Part shown: piece after piece, positions 9,011-17,099 of the stretch
How the letters are laid out: each line of letters begins with the position of its first letter
Position numbering within the stretch: position 1 is the first letter of the stretch
Source: RGIG1681 sp045648025
GTDB lineage: Bacteria; Bacillota; Clostridia; Christensenellales; UBA1242
DNA length: 48,013 nucleotides
Direction of reading: 5' to 3'
NCBI GenBank assembly: GCA_045648025.1
Contig: JAZRNH010000043.1
Span: 1 to 48,013, forward strand
Notes under the pieces: generated by a model
Told to the model about the DNA's origin: nothing
The model's database searches: none
What the model saw: only the letters and a program-made list of their open reading frames with translations
Position numbers and translations under genes: made by a program

Positions 9011-11016
9011 TTATATTTATAAAGGTCGTTGTGATAAACAAACTCAACAGTTTCTTGTTCCACAAAAAAGTTATAAGCCAAAGTTTTAAATTCATCAACT
9101 GACATTTTTGGATTATCAACAAGCAAGACAATATCTCTTAAATTTTCTGTATAATACTCACCATTAAAGATGCCGTGTTTAAATGACACATGAAGTGAAT
9201 TTTTAATATCATCTCTAATAATTGAATAACCTTGTGTAAGTTTCAAATTATGTTCAAAACCAAACAAGTCACAAATTGTTGGATATAAATCATAAATATT
9301 GCAGAACTTATCTGATGACATTGAATCATATTCATTGTTATAAATCAAAAGAGGCACATTATATAAATCAATGTTAGAAAACTCTCTTGGCTCAATATTT
9401 TTGATTTTTGCATTTAAATTATTATAAAAACAATTGTGATCAGAAAATAAAATAATAGTAGTTTTGTCTAAAATATTTTGTCTTTCAAGTTCTTGGAAAA
9501 TCAAACCAATCATTTTGTCAATATCAATAACTGCGGCTTTGTAATGACGAAGTTCCTCTTCGGTTTGTCTATCTTCTGGATATGTATAACCAAGACTCTT
9601 TAAATAACTTTTATAAGACTCTAAATTTGAGTTATAAACTTTTTTATATGCATCTAATCTTGAATTAGTAACTGTGTATGGTCCGTGAGTTGAAATGGTT
9701 GTGTAATAACTGAAAAATGTTTTTCCTTCTGGAATAAACTTGCTCATCATTGCATCAATATATTCACTATCTAAAACCCAATCACCAAAAGCTGTTGATG
9801 GATTTTTAAGTTTAGCATCATCAAGTCCATAAACATTATCAAATCCCATAGCCGAATAAATTTCGTCTCTGTGATAATAAGTTGAGTCATATGGATGGAA
9901 ATAATTCACTGCACCATATTTTGCCGATTTAAACAATTGTGGCAAACTGTATGGATTTGTAAGTCCGTGTTCTTTGAAAGATTTATCAAATCTATACTTT
10001 TCGGTTGTATGTCCAAGCAAACTTATATATTCACTGTCATTTGTATAATTCATTGTGTAGAAATTATCAAGTCTAAAACCTCTTGGAACAGCCTCATCAG
10101 CTTCTTTTGCATCTCCACCATTTGCAAGTTGCCATAAGTTTGGAGTGTTATATGGGTCAATTGCAAACTCATCAAAACTCTCTAACAAAATATAAATCAA
10201 GTTGTCGCCTTTTGCAGAAGCATCAGCTGTTTCTTCATTATATAATCCAAGATTCAAATCTTTCAAAACAGCATCTTTTTCAGCTGTTGTTGCAAATTTT
10301 GAATTTGAACAAATGGTAACCAAATCATTAAAATAATATCCAAAAGTTCCCATTGTTTTCATTGTGGCATTTTTCATATAAACACCACTAGAAATTGCCT
10401 TTCCACCATCTGCAGCAAATGCATAAGCATTCTTTTGAATATTGTTTCTAACAACGGTTCCAATAACTGAAAAACCGCTTCCAATCACAACAAATGAAAA
10501 AGCTGAAACAAGCCAAAAAATAAGTCTGTTTTTAAATTTAAATTGAAAATCTTTTTTAAATTTATAGTTAAACACAATTGCCGCAACAAGTGTTGAAATC
10601 CACAAAACAGCAAGTCCAACAACAAGCCCAAAATTAACCATATATGGTTCAAGACATTCTGCACCATTTCCCGCATCAACAAGTTGCTCTAAGTGAAACA
10701 CAAGACCTGTATTGTTTATCAAAATTATATTTGCAACACAAAGCACCATTTGAACAAAAAGCAAAACTAGTTCAATAACCATTTTTGCCGTGTTGTTTGG
10801 AATCAAAAATAACAATCCACAAATTATAGCCAAAAATGCCAAATCAAACAAAATGTTTTCAGGAAATATTCCAAAACCCAGCATTGCAAAATTTATCATT
10901 TCAACAACAAGCGAAAGCACAAAATATGCTGAAATTAAAATTATTCCTTTAATAAGAGAATTGTTTTTTATCTTGCTAGTTTTATTTTTAGTTTTCTTTT
11001 TTACATTAGTTTTCAT
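8992..11016 (-). CDS. LtaS-type polyglycerolphosphate / sulfatase-fold membrane enzyme
   Basis: 674 residues. About five N-terminal membrane helices (to ~residue 215) precede an extracellular alkaline-phosphatase-fold domain. Motifs of the LtaS group are present: NLIYILLESFDEF with the metal-binding Glu, YTNDSEY with the nucleophilic Thr, TTISTHGPYT, and LFSDHNC with the metal-binding Asp-His. LtaS takes glycerol-1-phosphate from phosphatidylglycerol to extend lipoteichoic acid at the outer membrane face; related enzymes are primases or phosphoglycerol transferases, and I cannot separate these. It follows a HAD phosphatase gene by 61 bases but has its own likely promoter. The ATG follows GGAGA. 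Confidence 0.87.
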   Translation of the reverse strand: MKTNVKKKTKNKTSKIKNNSLIKGIILISAYFVLSLVVEMINFAMLGFGIFPENILFDLAFLAIICGLLFLIPNNTAKMVIELVLLFVQMVLCVANIILINNTGLVFHLEQLVDAGNGAECLEPYMVNFGLVVGLAVLWISTLVAAIVFNYKFKKDFQFKFKNRLIFWLVSAFSFVVIGSGFSVIGTVVRNNIQKNAYAFAADGGKAISSGVYMKNATMKTMGTFGYYFNDLVTICSNSKFATTAEKDAVLKDLNLGLYNEETADASAKGDNLIYILLESFDEFAIDPYNTPNLWQLANGGDAKEADEAVPRGFRLDNFYTMNYTNDSEYISLLGHTTEKYRFDKSFKEHGLTNPYSLPQLFKSAKYGAVNYFHPYDSTYYHRDEIYSAMGFDNVYGLDDAKLKNPSTAFGDWVLDSEYIDAMMSKFIPEGKTFFSYYTTISTHGPYTVTNSRLDAYKKVYNSNLESYKSYLKSLGYTYPEDRQTEEELRHYKAAVIDIDKMIGLIFQELERQNILDKTTIILFSDHNCFYNNLNAKIKNIEPREFSNIDLYNVPLLIYNNEYDSMSSDKFCNIYDLYPTICDLFGFEHNLKLTQGYSIIRDDIKNSLHVSFKHGIFNGEYYTENLRDIVLLVDNPKMSVDEFKTLAYNFFVEQETVEFVYHNDLYKYKKIVEK

Positions 11017-11035
11017 TTTAGTCTCCGATAATCAT

Positions 11036-11064
11036 ATTTTATATCAATTGAAACCCAATTTCAA
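11036..11064 (-). promoter_or_regulatory. Putative promoter for the LtaS-like gene
   Basis: TTGAAA (11059-11064), a 17-base spacer and TAAAAT (11036-11041) on the minus strand. The -35 box lies in an inverted repeat (ATTGAAA/TTTCAAT, 11046-11064). Confidence 0.5.
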
Positions 11065-11077
11065 TAGCAAAATAAAA

Positions 11078-11761
11078 TTACTCAATATATTCAAGAATAT
11101 CTTTCAAGTTATCACTTTCTTTAATAACAGCCGCCCACTTTTCTTGATTTTCTTCGTCAGCATGGTCTGGATTTATGCAAATTGTTTTTGCACCAGATCT
11201 ATAAGCAAAACCATCATTTTCACCATTGCCAACAAAACAAATTTCATCTGCGGCAAGAGAGTGTTCTTCCATAACTTTTTTAATATAGTCTGGTTTGCCT
11301 TCATAATCAAATTTTGTTGCAATAACTTTTTCTAAGTTTCCGTTTTCATCAAAAACAATGTCGTTTGCTGAAATATCTTCAAAATAATTTGCCAAATCAC
11401 CAAGCACTCTTTTGATAAGATATTTAAAATTTCCACTCAAAACAAAAGTTTTGATGCCTTTTTGTTTCAATGTTTCAAGCACAATTTCAAGCCCATCAAT
11501 AAGCTTGATTTCAGACATAACTTGATCAAAAGTTTCTTTTCTAAGACCAGCCGCTTTAAAGTCATCTTCATTAATTGAAACCCATTTTTCATAATCAAAT
11601 TTGCCATTAACAAAATCAACATATGTTAAATAATATGAAGAGTTTCTGTCAGTTGGATAACCCAAAACTTGATAAAGGGCCTTCCAAATATTGTTATAGT
11701 TTCCAACAGTTAAAGTTCCATCAAAATCAAAAAGAACTGCTTTTGTTTTTATTTTTGCCAT
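11078..11761 (-). CDS. HAD-superfamily phosphatase, SerB-like
   Basis: 227 residues, a cytoplasmic phosphomonoesterase fold. Motif I is LFDFDGTLT (nucleophile and acid/base Asp, residues ~10-18), motif II is VLSGNF, a lysine lies in the middle region, and motif IV reads CFVGNGENDGF: the first Asp of the usual GDxxND is replaced by Asn while the second Asp is kept. The cap between motifs I and II is about 75 residues, as in phosphoserine-phosphatase-like (HAD-IB) enzymes. The substrate is unknown. It is upstream of the LtaS-like gene and may be co-transcribed with it. Confidence 0.85.
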   Translation of the reverse strand: MAKIKTKAVLFDFDGTLTVGNYNNIWKALYQVLGYPTDRNSSYYLTYVDFVNGKFDYEKWVSINEDDFKAAGLRKETFDQVMSEIKLIDGLEIVLETLKQKGIKTFVLSGNFKYLIKRVLGDLANYFEDISANDIVFDENGNLEKVIATKFDYEGKPDYIKKVMEEHSLAADEICFVGNGENDGFAYRSGAKTICINPDHADEENQEKWAAVIKESDNLKDILEYIE

Positions 11762-11798
11762 AAAAATTATTCCTTTGTTTAAATTTTATATCAAAAAC

Positions 11799-11807
11799 AT
11801 TATATCA
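11799..11807 (-). promoter_or_regulatory. Extended -10 promoter for the HAD gene
   Basis: TGATATAAT on the minus strand (TG-n-TATAAT) about 40 bases before the ATG. No good -35 box is seen, as is usual for extended -10 promoters. Confidence 0.5.
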
Positions 11808-11874
11808 TATTCCTCACAAAAAGAAAAATTTTATAATTAGTAGTTTATAATTTTGTTTAATTCAAGCTGAATTA

Positions 11875-11903
11875 TTGACAAAATGGCAAAAATGATATAT
11901 TAT
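11875..11903 (+). promoter_or_regulatory. Promoter of the tRNA-Arg gene
   Basis: TTGACA (11875-11880), a 17-base spacer and TATTAT (11898-11903). The predicted start is just before the tRNA at 11917. Confidence 0.8.
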
Positions 11904-11916
11904 ATCTCTTGTTAAT

Positions 11917-11993
11917 GCACCCGTAGCTCAGCTGGATAGAGTACTCGGCTACGAACCGAATGGTCGGGAGTTCGAATCTCTCCGGGTGCACCA
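11917..11993 (+). tRNA. tRNA-Arg (anticodon ACG)
   Basis: 77 bases including an encoded CCA. Acceptor GCACCCG/CGGGTGC pairs over 7 bp; the D-arm GCTC/GAGT, the anticodon loop CTACGAA with ACG at 11951-11953, and the T-arm GGGAG-TTCGAAT-CTCTC are all recognisable. The outermost anticodon-stem pair is a C-A mismatch. With A34 modified to inosine it reads CGN codons. The last 21 bases recur exactly at 13210-13230, and the last 9-10 at 13090-13099. Confidence 0.95.
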
Positions 11994-12000
11994 ATGTAAA

Positions 12001-12030
12001 AGAAACTCGAATATCGGGTTTCTTTTTTTT
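12001..12030 (+). terminator. Terminator of tRNA-Arg
   Basis: AGAAACTCG, loop AATAT, CGGGTTTCT (one T-G pair), followed by eight T. Confidence 0.85.
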
Positions 12031-12085
12031 AATTTCCTATTTTTTCCATAATAACACACATCATATTGGGAATCCCCATTATTTG

Positions 12086-12114
12086 TTGACATTTAATTTT
12101 GTATTTGTTAACCT
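12086..12114 (+). promoter_or_regulatory. Putative promoter of the SDR gene
   Basis: TTGACA (12086-12091), a 17-base spacer and a weaker -10, TAACCT (12109-12114), 28 bases before the ATG. Confidence 0.5.
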
Positions 12115-12141
12115 TAAATAAAAAAGGAGATTTATTTAATT

Positions 12142-12972
12142 ATGGCAAATGTATGCGTTATTACTGGGGGCGGCAGCGGAATGGGCCTTGCTGCTGCAAA
12201 ATTTATGCCAAAAGATAAAATTATTGTTATTTCAGGAAGAACTCTTTCCAAATTAGAAGGTGCTGTAGCCGAACTTAAAAAATTAGGTTATGATGCACAC
12301 GCTAAAACCTGCGATACTTCAAGCAGAGAAAGTGTGAAAGAACTTGTTGATTTTGCATCTTCACTTGGTGAAGTAAAAAATGTTATCAATTCTGCAGGTG
12401 TATCCCCAGCTATGAAAGGCACTCAAGAAAGCATTATTAGAATCAATGCTCTTGGCACAGTTTATATCAATCAAGAATTTTCAAAGGTTATGAAACCTGG
12501 CAGCGTTATCGTGGATGTTTCTTCAAACTCTGCATATATTTTACCAAGTTTTATCATTCCTAAAAAAGCTTACAAACTTGCAGAAACAAATGAGGAATTA
12601 TTTATTAAAAAACTTATTAAGCGCTCAAATCTTGCTAAAGGCGAATATCAAAGAAAAGGTTTTGCATATTCTCTTTCTAAAAACTTTGTTGTTTGGTATG
12701 CAAAAAAATCAGCTTTTGAATATGGTTTGAAAGGTATTCGAGTTGTATCATTAAGCCCTGGTCTTATTGCTACAGACATGGGCAACCTTGAAAAAGAAGA
12801 TGGCGGAATGTTAATACCATTCTCTGCTGAAGAACGTATGGGAAAGCCAGAAGAACTTGGCTACGCATTAGCAACTGTTGCTGACGAAAGGAATGGTTAT
12901 CTTGCTGGTGTTGATGTTCTTTGCGATGGCGGTTCAACCTATGGCATGAAGGAATTTAAAAAGAAGAAATAG
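12142..12972 (+). CDS. SDR-family NAD(P)-dependent oxidoreductase
   Basis: 276 residues, the classical short-chain dehydrogenase fold. Cofactor motif TGGGSGMG at residues 8-15, NSAG for the central strand, VSSNS with the catalytic Ser, YSLSK with the catalytic Tyr and Lys, then SPGLIATDM. An insertion of about 25 residues between the Ser and Tyr motifs makes it resemble hydroxysteroid-dehydrogenase-like SDRs; the substrate cannot be told from sequence. The C-terminus is basic (FKKKK). It is preceded by AAAGGAG. It lies alone between the tRNA-Arg gene and repeated copies of the tRNA 3' end, so it may have been inserted at the tRNA; its codon use (more GGC, CGT) looks slightly different from neighbours, judged by eye. 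Confidence 0.9.
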   Translation: MANVCVITGGGSGMGLAAAKFMPKDKIIVISGRTLSKLEGAVAELKKLGYDAHAKTCDTSSRESVKELVDFASSLGEVKNVINSAGVSPAMKGTQESIIRINALGTVYINQEFSKVMKPGSVIVDVSSNSAYILPSFIIPKKAYKLAETNEELFIKKLIKRSNLAKGEYQRKGFAYSLSKNFVVWYAKKSAFEYGLKGIRVVSLSPGLIATDMGNLEKEDGGMLIPFSAEERMGKPEELGYALATVADERNGYLAGVDVLCDGGSTYGMKEFKKKK

Positions 12973-13050
12973 AAATTTTACAAACATTTCAATTCCACAA
13001 AACAACCAAAGGCAAGCACACACCCTGTCGTCAAAACGAAATTTATATAA

Positions 13051-13085
13051 AATAAAAAACGATACTTGGGATTCAAGTATCGTTT
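13051..13085. terminator. Terminator downstream of the SDR gene
   Basis: AAACGATACTTG (13057-13068) and CAAGTATCGTTT (13074-13085) form a 12-bp perfect stem. The minus-strand T-run (13051-13059) is the better one, but it can also end the SDR transcript. Confidence 0.75.
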
Positions 13086-13089
13086 CTAT

Positions 13090-13099
13090 TGGTGCACCA
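13090..13099. repeat. Palindromic copy of the tRNA-Arg 3' end
   Basis: TGGTGCACCA is the last ten bases of a GGTGCACCA-type tRNA end with its mirror image. It is flanked on both sides by an intrinsic terminator pointing outward (13085 to 13051 on minus, 13105 to 13134 on plus), as if two tRNA tails had been joined head to head. Confidence 0.55.
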
Positions 13100-13104
13100 G
13101 TCTT

Positions 13105-13134
13105 AAAAACAGCGACAAAGTTCGCTGTTTTTTT
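13105..13134 (+). terminator. Intrinsic terminator
   Basis: AAAAACAGCGA (13105-13115), loop CAAAGT, TCGCTGTTTTT (13122-13132) and more T. No gene between it and the previous terminator; it follows the tRNA-tail palindrome. Confidence 0.8.
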
Positions 13135-13209
13135 CATTTATACACCCGTCGCGAATGCAACATCTGTGACACTCAAATGCTTTTCGTTATTCCGTCGCCT
13201 TACTCCTTA
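13135..13209 (+). other. Non-coding stretch before the second tRNA tail
   Basis: No ORF of note. It contains ACACCCGTCGC at 13142, which resembles the 5' end of the tRNA-Arg (GCACCCGTAGC), but nothing in between folds as a tRNA. Together with 12973-13316 it is a 400-base gene-free region of terminators and tRNA fragments. Confidence 0.4.
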
Positions 13210-13230
13210 CGAATCTCTCCGGGTGCACCA
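13210..13230 (+). repeat. Exact 21-base copy of the tRNA-Arg 3' end (att-like)
   Basis: Bases 13210-13230 are identical to 11973-11993, from the T-loop to the CCA. The upstream T-stem strand is not kept (CTCCT instead of GGGAG), so this is a fragment, not a tRNA. Direct repeats of a tRNA 3' end are the usual footprint of site-specific integration; 1,237 bases including the SDR gene lie from one repeat to the other, but no integrase is present. Confidence 0.75.
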
Positions 13231-13237
13231 TAATCAA

Positions 13238-13270
13238 AAGAAGTGGAAATTTTCCACTTCTTTTTCTTTT
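13238..13270 (+). terminator. Terminator after the tRNA 3'-end copy
   Basis: GAAGTGGAAA (13240-13249) and TTTCCACTTC (13251-13260), followed by a T-rich tract. It has the same position relative to the tRNA tail as the terminator of the real tRNA. Confidence 0.75.
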
Positions 13271-13316
13271 GTCAAATTTCCATTTTTTATTTGCCTTCTA
13301 TACACATTTAATTTTA

Positions 13317-13346
13317 TTGACTTGCAAATTGCAAAAAAGTTATAAT
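13317..13346 (+). promoter_or_regulatory. Promoter of the branching enzyme gene
   Basis: TTGACT (13317-13322), an 18-base spacer and TATAAT (13341-13346). Confidence 0.75.
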
Positions 13347-13385
13347 AGATTATGTTATTTATGAAGATGTTTATAGGAGAATTTT

Positions 13386-15662
13386 ATGTATAAACTTTTT
13401 GAATTTAATCCACAATTAAAAGAGTTTTGGGGCGACATTGAATATAGAATGCACCTTTATCACCACACAAAATGGAGACTTCTTGGCGGAAACAAATCGT
13501 TAAATGAGTTTGCCAACGGTCACGATTATTTTGGATTTCACCACATTAACGGCGGTTGGGTTTATCGTGAATGGGCACCAAGTGCTTATCAACTTTACTT
13601 AACCGGAGATTTCAATGACTGGCACTGGCTTGACCACCCTATGACCAAACTTGAAAACGGCATTTGGGAATTAAAACTTGACGGTGACGATGCTCTTTGG
13701 GAAGGCTGCAAAGTTAAAACAATTGTCGATGCAAATATGACAAGAACTGAGCATATTCCACTTTATGCAAAAAGAGTTGTTCAAGACCCAGTAACCTATG
13801 CATGGTGCTGTGAAATTGTTGACGACAAAAAGCAATTCAAATGGACAGACAAAAACTTCAAAGGTGAAGAATATCTTTACATTTATGAAGCCCATGTTGG
13901 AATGGCTCAAGAACACGGTCATGTTGGAACATACCGCGAATTTGCAGACTATACCCTTCCATACATAAAAGAATGTGGCTATAACACAATTCAATTGATG
14001 GCAATTATGGAACACCCATATTATGGAAGTTTTGGATATCAAGTTTCAAGTTTCTTTGCGGCATCTTCTTGGTTTGGAAAGCCAGAAGACTTGAAGTATT
14101 TGGTTAACAAAGCACACAAACTTGGAATCAGAGTATTGTTAGACATTGTTCACTCTCATGCTGTTAGCAACACCGCCGAAGGAATCAATATGTTCGACGG
14201 AACCACATGGCAATTCTTCCACGATGGTGGCAAGGGTGAACATCCAGCTTGGGGCACAAAATGTTTCAATTATGGAAAAGATGAAGTTATTCACTTCTTA
14301 TTATCAAATCTTAAATTCTGGCTCACAGAATATCACTTTGACGGATTCCGTTTTGACGGTGTAACATCAATGCTTTATCACGACCACGGTCTTGGCGAAG
14401 CATTTGACAACAATAAAAAATACTTCTCAACCAACACAAACACTGAAGCTATCACCTATCTTCAACTTGCGAACGACTTAATCAGACAAGTTAATCCTTC
14501 TGCAATAACCATTTCAGAAGATATGTCTGGTATGCCGGGAATGTGTCTTCCAATTCACCAAGGCGGTATTGGTTTTGACTATCGTCTTGCAATGGGGCTT
14601 CCTGATATGTGGATAAAGACCATAAAAGAACAAAAAGATGAATGGTGGAACATTGAAAAAATGTGGGCTGATATGTGTCTTAGAAGACCTGGTGAAAATT
14701 CTGTTGCTTATGTTGAAAGCCACGACCAAGCACTTGTTGGTGACAAGACTGTAATTTTCCGTTTAGCAGATTCTGTTATGTATACAGAAATGGATAAGAT
14801 TTGCCACAACCCAGTAATCGACCGTGCAATTGCACTTCACAAAATGATTAGATTGTTCACACTTGCCGGTGGCGGTGAAGCATATCTCAACTTTATGGGC
14901 AACGAATTTGGTCACCCAGAATGGATTGACTTTCCAAGAGAAGGCAATGGTTGGAGTTTCCACTATTGCAGAAGACAATGGAGCCTTAGATATAATGGCT
15001 ATTTAAAATATGAATGGCTTGGCGAATTTGACAAAGATATGATCAGAGTAACCAAAGAAAACAATATGTTCAGACAACAAATGGCTGACTTATTGCTTTT
15101 GAAAAACCCTGAGCAAACCATTGTGTTTTATCGTCACGGACTTATTTTTGCATTTAACTTTAGCCCTACAAATTCACTTACAAATGTTTTAGTTCCTGTT
15201 TTTGATGATTCTGATTACACTGTTGAATTCTGCACAGATGACTTCAAATATGGCGGAAATGGTATGGTTTATCATATGACATACCCATCAAAGAAATTTG
15301 ACGGACAAAATTATATTGAACTTTACCTTCCTGCAAGAACAGCAATTGTTTTGAAACAAGTTAAAAAAGAAGAATCAAAACCAGTTAAAGTAGTAAAAGC
15401 TAAAACTGAAAAAATTGCAAAAGCTAAAACCACCAAAGCAACAAAGACTGAAACAAAAGCAAAAAAGTCAGTTGAATCTAAAGAAAAAGAAACAAAAAAA
15501 GTTGAAACCAAAGAAACCAAACCAAAAAAATCAACCACTGTTTCTAAAACCACAGCGGCAAAAAAAGAATCAAAACCAAAAGCTGCCAAAAAAACAGTAA
15601 CCAAAGTTGCTGAAAAAAAGGTTTCAAAAACCTCTAAATCAAAAACTACTAAAAGCAAATAA
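13386..15662 (+). CDS. glgB: 1,4-alpha-glucan branching enzyme with lysine-rich C-terminal tail
   Basis: Cuts alpha-1,4-glucan chains and rejoins them as alpha-1,6 branches in glycogen. 758 residues: N-terminal carbohydrate-binding module (VYREWAPSAYQLYLTGDFNDW), a GH13 barrel, and a C-terminal beta domain to about residue 655. Catalytic residues: Asp324 in GFRFDGVTSMLYH, Glu378 in ISEDMSG, Asp447 in ESHDQ. DGVTSMLYHDHG and the N-terminal layout resemble the eukaryotic-type branching enzymes (GH13 subfamily 8) rather than typical bacterial GlgB. The last ~100 residues are a low-complexity K/T/A/E tail (repeats such as KAKTTKATKTETKAKK) that is not part of the enzyme family and looks like a histone H1 tail. 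RBS AGGAGA. No other glycogen genes are nearby. Confidence 0.93.
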   Translation: MYKLFEFNPQLKEFWGDIEYRMHLYHHTKWRLLGGNKSLNEFANGHDYFGFHHINGGWVYREWAPSAYQLYLTGDFNDWHWLDHPMTKLENGIWELKLDGDDALWEGCKVKTIVDANMTRTEHIPLYAKRVVQDPVTYAWCCEIVDDKKQFKWTDKNFKGEEYLYIYEAHVGMAQEHGHVGTYREFADYTLPYIKECGYNTIQLMAIMEHPYYGSFGYQVSSFFAASSWFGKPEDLKYLVNKAHKLGIRVLLDIVHSHAVSNTAEGINMFDGTTWQFFHDGGKGEHPAWGTKCFNYGKDEVIHFLLSNLKFWLTEYHFDGFRFDGVTSMLYHDHGLGEAFDNNKKYFSTNTNTEAITYLQLANDLIRQVNPSAITISEDMSGMPGMCLPIHQGGIGFDYRLAMGLPDMWIKTIKEQKDEWWNIEKMWADMCLRRPGENSVAYVESHDQALVGDKTVIFRLADSVMYTEMDKICHNPVIDRAIALHKMIRLFTLAGGGEAYLNFMGNEFGHPEWIDFPREGNGWSFHYCRRQWSLRYNGYLKYEWLGEFDKDMIRVTKENNMFRQQMADLLLLKNPEQTIVFYRHGLIFAFNFSPTNSLTNVLVPVFDDSDYTVEFCTDDFKYGGNGMVYHMTYPSKKFDGQNYIELYLPARTAIVLKQVKKEESKPVKVVKAKTEKIAKAKTTKATKTETKAKKSVESKEKETKKVETKETKPKKSTTVSKTTAAKKESKPKAAKKTVTKVAEKKVSKTSKSKTTKSK

Positions 15663-15689
15663 TTGTTAAAATTATTTTAGGAGAATTTT

Positions 15690-15971
15690 ATGCAAATAGG
15701 TTTAACACCAGAAGAAGAACAAAAATATGAAAACCGTGAATTTAAATTGGCGGTTATAAGCGGTTCAATTTTATATTCACTTGTTGGAATAGCTCTTGTT
15801 TATTTCTGCAAAGCTATCCTACTTAAAATTTTGGGTATTGGCTTGGTTATTTATAGCATTTTCCAATTTATTTATCTTTTAACACACAAAGAAATGACTG
15901 AATCAGCAAAAAAATTTTTTATAATAATGAATATTGTTCCTTACTTTCTTTTTACTATCAGCACATGGTAA
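15690..15971 (+). CDS. Small membrane protein, three helices
   Basis: 93 residues. A hydrophilic N-terminus (TPEEEQKYENREFK) precedes three hydrophobic segments (about 20-40, 44-65, 74-92). It starts 27 bases after glgB behind its own AGGAGA and ends before a strong terminator, so it is co-transcribed with glgB. No family recognised. Confidence 0.8.
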   Translation: MQIGLTPEEEQKYENREFKLAVISGSILYSLVGIALVYFCKAILLKILGIGLVIYSIFQFIYLLTHKEMTESAKKFFIIMNIVPYFLFTISTW

Positions 15972-15985
15972 ATTTTACACACAAA

Positions 15986-16021
15986 AAAAGACTTATGAAT
16001 CATCATAAGTCTTTTTCTTTT
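15986..16021. terminator. Bidirectional terminator
   Basis: AAAAGACTTATGA (15986-15998), loop ATCA, TCATAAGTCTTTT (16003-16015). Shared by the glgB unit and the convergent dehydrogenase gene. Confidence 0.88.
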
Positions 16022-16028
16022 TTATTGA

Positions 16029-17063
16029 TTAGTCAATGTTTAAATAGTTTTCCATTGGATAAGCCATATATTTGATTTCTTCAAGTTGGTCACAAGTTAC
16101 ATAACCAGCTGGTGCACGAAGAAGTGATGGAATTCTGTTAACAATTGTTGCACAAGTATGTTCAACAGTTGCAGGTTTTTCAACCTTAAATTTAACATTT
16201 GGTTCGCCTTCAATTTCCCAATCGCAAAGGTCACCATCATCTGGACCATAAACTTTTCCAATTGTTTGTTCTTCAATTGTGATTCCTTGATAAGTTTCAA
16301 TTGTAACAACTGAAGCCATACCAATAACTCTTCCAGCTTCAATTTCTTTTCCAAGAGTTTCAGAATAAATGTTTTTATCTGAAGTGTATGGAACATTTTC
16401 TTGTTTGATTGATTTTACTGTCAAGCCAAGTTTTGAGCAAAGAGCTTCTGATGAGTTCCAAGCATAAGATGGAATAACTTCTTCTGGATGAGCAAGAGTC
16501 TTTTCAAACTCATCAAGAGTGAGGTCGCAACCATGAACTTTTGCAAGAGCCAAACCATATTCATCAACATTATATGAATATGCACCTTTGATTTTTTTGA
16601 TAGAATTGCAACCACCAGCAATCATACCAACAAAGTTAATCCAATAGATATCTTGCATACCGCTTCCTGTAACTGTGCAGTTTGTTTCTTTTGCAATTGC
16701 ATCAAGTTTGTTTGTATATTCAGCTGCTGTTGTGTTTGGATAAATTGCTTCTTCACAAGTTGTGATAACATTAATTCCTCTTTGAACACATTTTTCAACA
16801 TGTGGATAAATTTCTTCAACAAGTGAGAAGAGTGTAACAATTGCAACATCTGCATCGCAATTATCTAAAACTTCATCAGCATTGCTTGAAATTTTAACAC
16901 CAAGTTTAACACCAAGTTCAGCATAGTCACCAACATCCATACCAACGATTTCTGGATTGATGTCAATAGCACCAACGATTTCTGCTCCGTGTTCGTGTAA
17001 ATATCTCAAAATCCATTTAGACATTTTTCCACAACCATATTGTACAACTTTAATTTTTCTCAT
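16029..17063 (-). CDS. 2,4-diaminopentanoate dehydrogenase-like oxidoreductase
   Basis: 344 residues. The N-terminal Rossmann fold (VVQYGCGKMSKWILRYL, then IVGAIDINPEIVG) and the dihydrodipicolinate-reductase-like layout match the family that contains 2,4-diaminopentanoate dehydrogenase (Ord) of clostridial ornithine fermentation, which oxidatively deaminates (2R,4S)-diaminopentanoate with NAD(P)+. Supporting stretches are GSGMQDIYW, HVEKCVQRGINVITTCEEA and the C-terminal VNRIPSLLRAPAGYVTCDQL. The rest of the ornithine pathway (ornithine aminomutase, racemase, thiolase) is absent from this window, so the substrate remains an inference. Own promoter; AAAGGAG before the ATG. Confidence 0.75.
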   Translation of the reverse strand: MRKIKVVQYGCGKMSKWILRYLHEHGAEIVGAIDINPEIVGMDVGDYAELGVKLGVKISSNADEVLDNCDADVAIVTLFSLVEEIYPHVEKCVQRGINVITTCEEAIYPNTTAAEYTNKLDAIAKETNCTVTGSGMQDIYWINFVGMIAGGCNSIKKIKGAYSYNVDEYGLALAKVHGCDLTLDEFEKTLAHPEEVIPSYAWNSSEALCSKLGLTVKSIKQENVPYTSDKNIYSETLGKEIEAGRVIGMASVVTIETYQGITIEEQTIGKVYGPDDGDLCDWEIEGEPNVKFKVEKPATVEHTCATIVNRIPSLLRAPAGYVTCDQLEEIKYMAYPMENYLNID

Positions 17064-17099
17064 AAAACATCTCCTTTTTTTGTTATAGTTGTTAATTCA

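Noticed and set aside
10790..11335. 181-residue plus-strand ORF
   Set aside because: Antisense to the LtaS-like and HAD genes, without ribosome binding site or family features; shadow of the minus-strand genes.
11994..13230. Complete integrative element between tRNA-Arg and the 21-base repeat
   Set aside because: Only 1.2 kb with one SDR gene; no integrase, excisionase or replication gene. Kept only as a possible scar.
13142..13230. Second tRNA gene
   Set aside because: The 5' piece resembles the tRNA acceptor strand, but the D, anticodon and T arms do not fold.
15323..15658. 111-residue minus-strand ORF opposite the glgB tail
   Set aside because: It is the reverse reading of the lysine-rich repeat codons (Phe/Val-rich), a composition artefact.
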